From assembly GCF_027568575.1 (NCBI RefSeq), contig NZ_JANUVP010000021.1: a stretch of 64,000 nucleotides of DNA. One strand, written 5' to 3'. The position numbers and the translations under genes are program-made. The DNA comes from Caldifermentibacillus hisashii. GTDB taxonomy: Bacteria > Bacillota > Bacilli > Bacillales > Caldibacillaceae. Every line of letters begins with the position of its first letter. Within the stretch, counting starts at the first letter, position 1. The notes below the pieces were generated by a model. The model did no database searches and was not told where the DNA came from. It was given only the letters and a program-made list of their open reading frames with translations. Shown here piece by piece: positions 63,867-64,000 of this stretch.

Positions 63867-63896
63867 CATATAGGGATAACGTTTGCACAATGTAAT
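63867..63896 (-). promoter_or_regulatory. lacI promoter with LacI/cre-like operator
   Basis: Minus strand: ATTACA (63896-63891), 18-bp spacer, TATATG (63872-63867). TGCAAACGTTATCC (63887-63874, minus strand) inside the spacer differs from the cre pattern TGNAANCGNWNNCW only at the last base and from GCAAACGTTTGC-type MalR operators at two positions. Autoregulation or CcpA control is inferred. Confidence 0.5.
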
Positions 63897-64000
63897 CTCA
63901 TATTACCATTTATCATTGTACAAATCAATCGCAATAAAGGAGACCCGATTTCTAATATTTCTACATAAAACTCCACATTTGACTATTTTAGACAAGTGAA

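Overview
The window reads as the chromosome of a low-GC, spore-forming member of the Bacillaceae. Spore genes (rsfA, cwlJ, gerQ), bacillithiol synthesis (bshB2), a long acidic RpoE delta subunit, a GGG-start pyrG attenuator and a long run of genes in Bacillus subtilis ywj-ywi-ywh-ywg-ywf-ywd order all support this. The prepeptide is close to geobacillin I of Geobacillus, which together with IcmF suggests a moderately thermophilic relative; the species cannot be fixed from the sequence alone.

Layout. (1) 0.7-10.0 kb, minus strand: a class I lanthipeptide locus lanA-lanB-lanT-lanC-lanR-lanK whose core peptide has seven Cys and looks almost identical to geobacillin I. No leader protease and no LanI/LanFEG immunity genes are present. 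It sits beside ywjG, where B. subtilis carries spo0F. (2) 10.7-13.8 kb: ywjG, pyrG with its CTP-sensing leader, and rpoE. (3) 14.0-25.8 kb, minus strand: a small membrane protein, then an acyl-CoA cluster: icmF, a TetR/FadR-like repressor, two acyl-CoA dehydrogenases, 3-hydroxybutyryl-CoA dehydrogenase, thiolase and the FadF Fe-S oxidoreductase, with FadR-type operators. (4) 26-36 kb: clsB, a heptad-repeat coiled-coil gene, argS-ywiB, a sporulation-type class A PBP, ywhD, ywhC, ywhB, ywgA, ywfO. (5) 36.5-45.4 kb: a 115-bp tandem repeat array, DUF1450, rsfA, lipL, pta, hemQ, cwlJ-gerQ, ywdK, ywdI, speE. (6) 45.5-54 kb: DUF4230 and DUF624 membrane proteins, then a sugar ABC importer with a GH65 disaccharide phosphorylase and a divergent AraC regulator. 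(7) 54.4-60.3 kb: yojF-bshB2, a 52-bp hairpin array, and a MerR-controlled acyl-CoA synthetase/AidB-like dehydrogenase operon. (8) 60.3-64 kb: a GH13 alpha-glucosidase and its LacI-type regulator.

Working together: the importer brings in an alpha-glucobiose-type sugar, GH65 phosphorolyses it and the GH13 enzyme hydrolyses related glucosides, under local AraC/LacI control and probably CcpA. The acyl-CoA cluster feeds electrons from acyl-CoA dehydrogenases to the membrane through FadF, while IcmF links isobutyryl-CoA and butyryl-CoA; no crotonase lies in the window.

The least explained content is repetitive. Intergenic tandem arrays with exact periods of 115, 52 and 73 bp are present, the first two made of hairpin-forming units and the third including a stop codon. 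A dispersed element of about 130 bp occurs four times.
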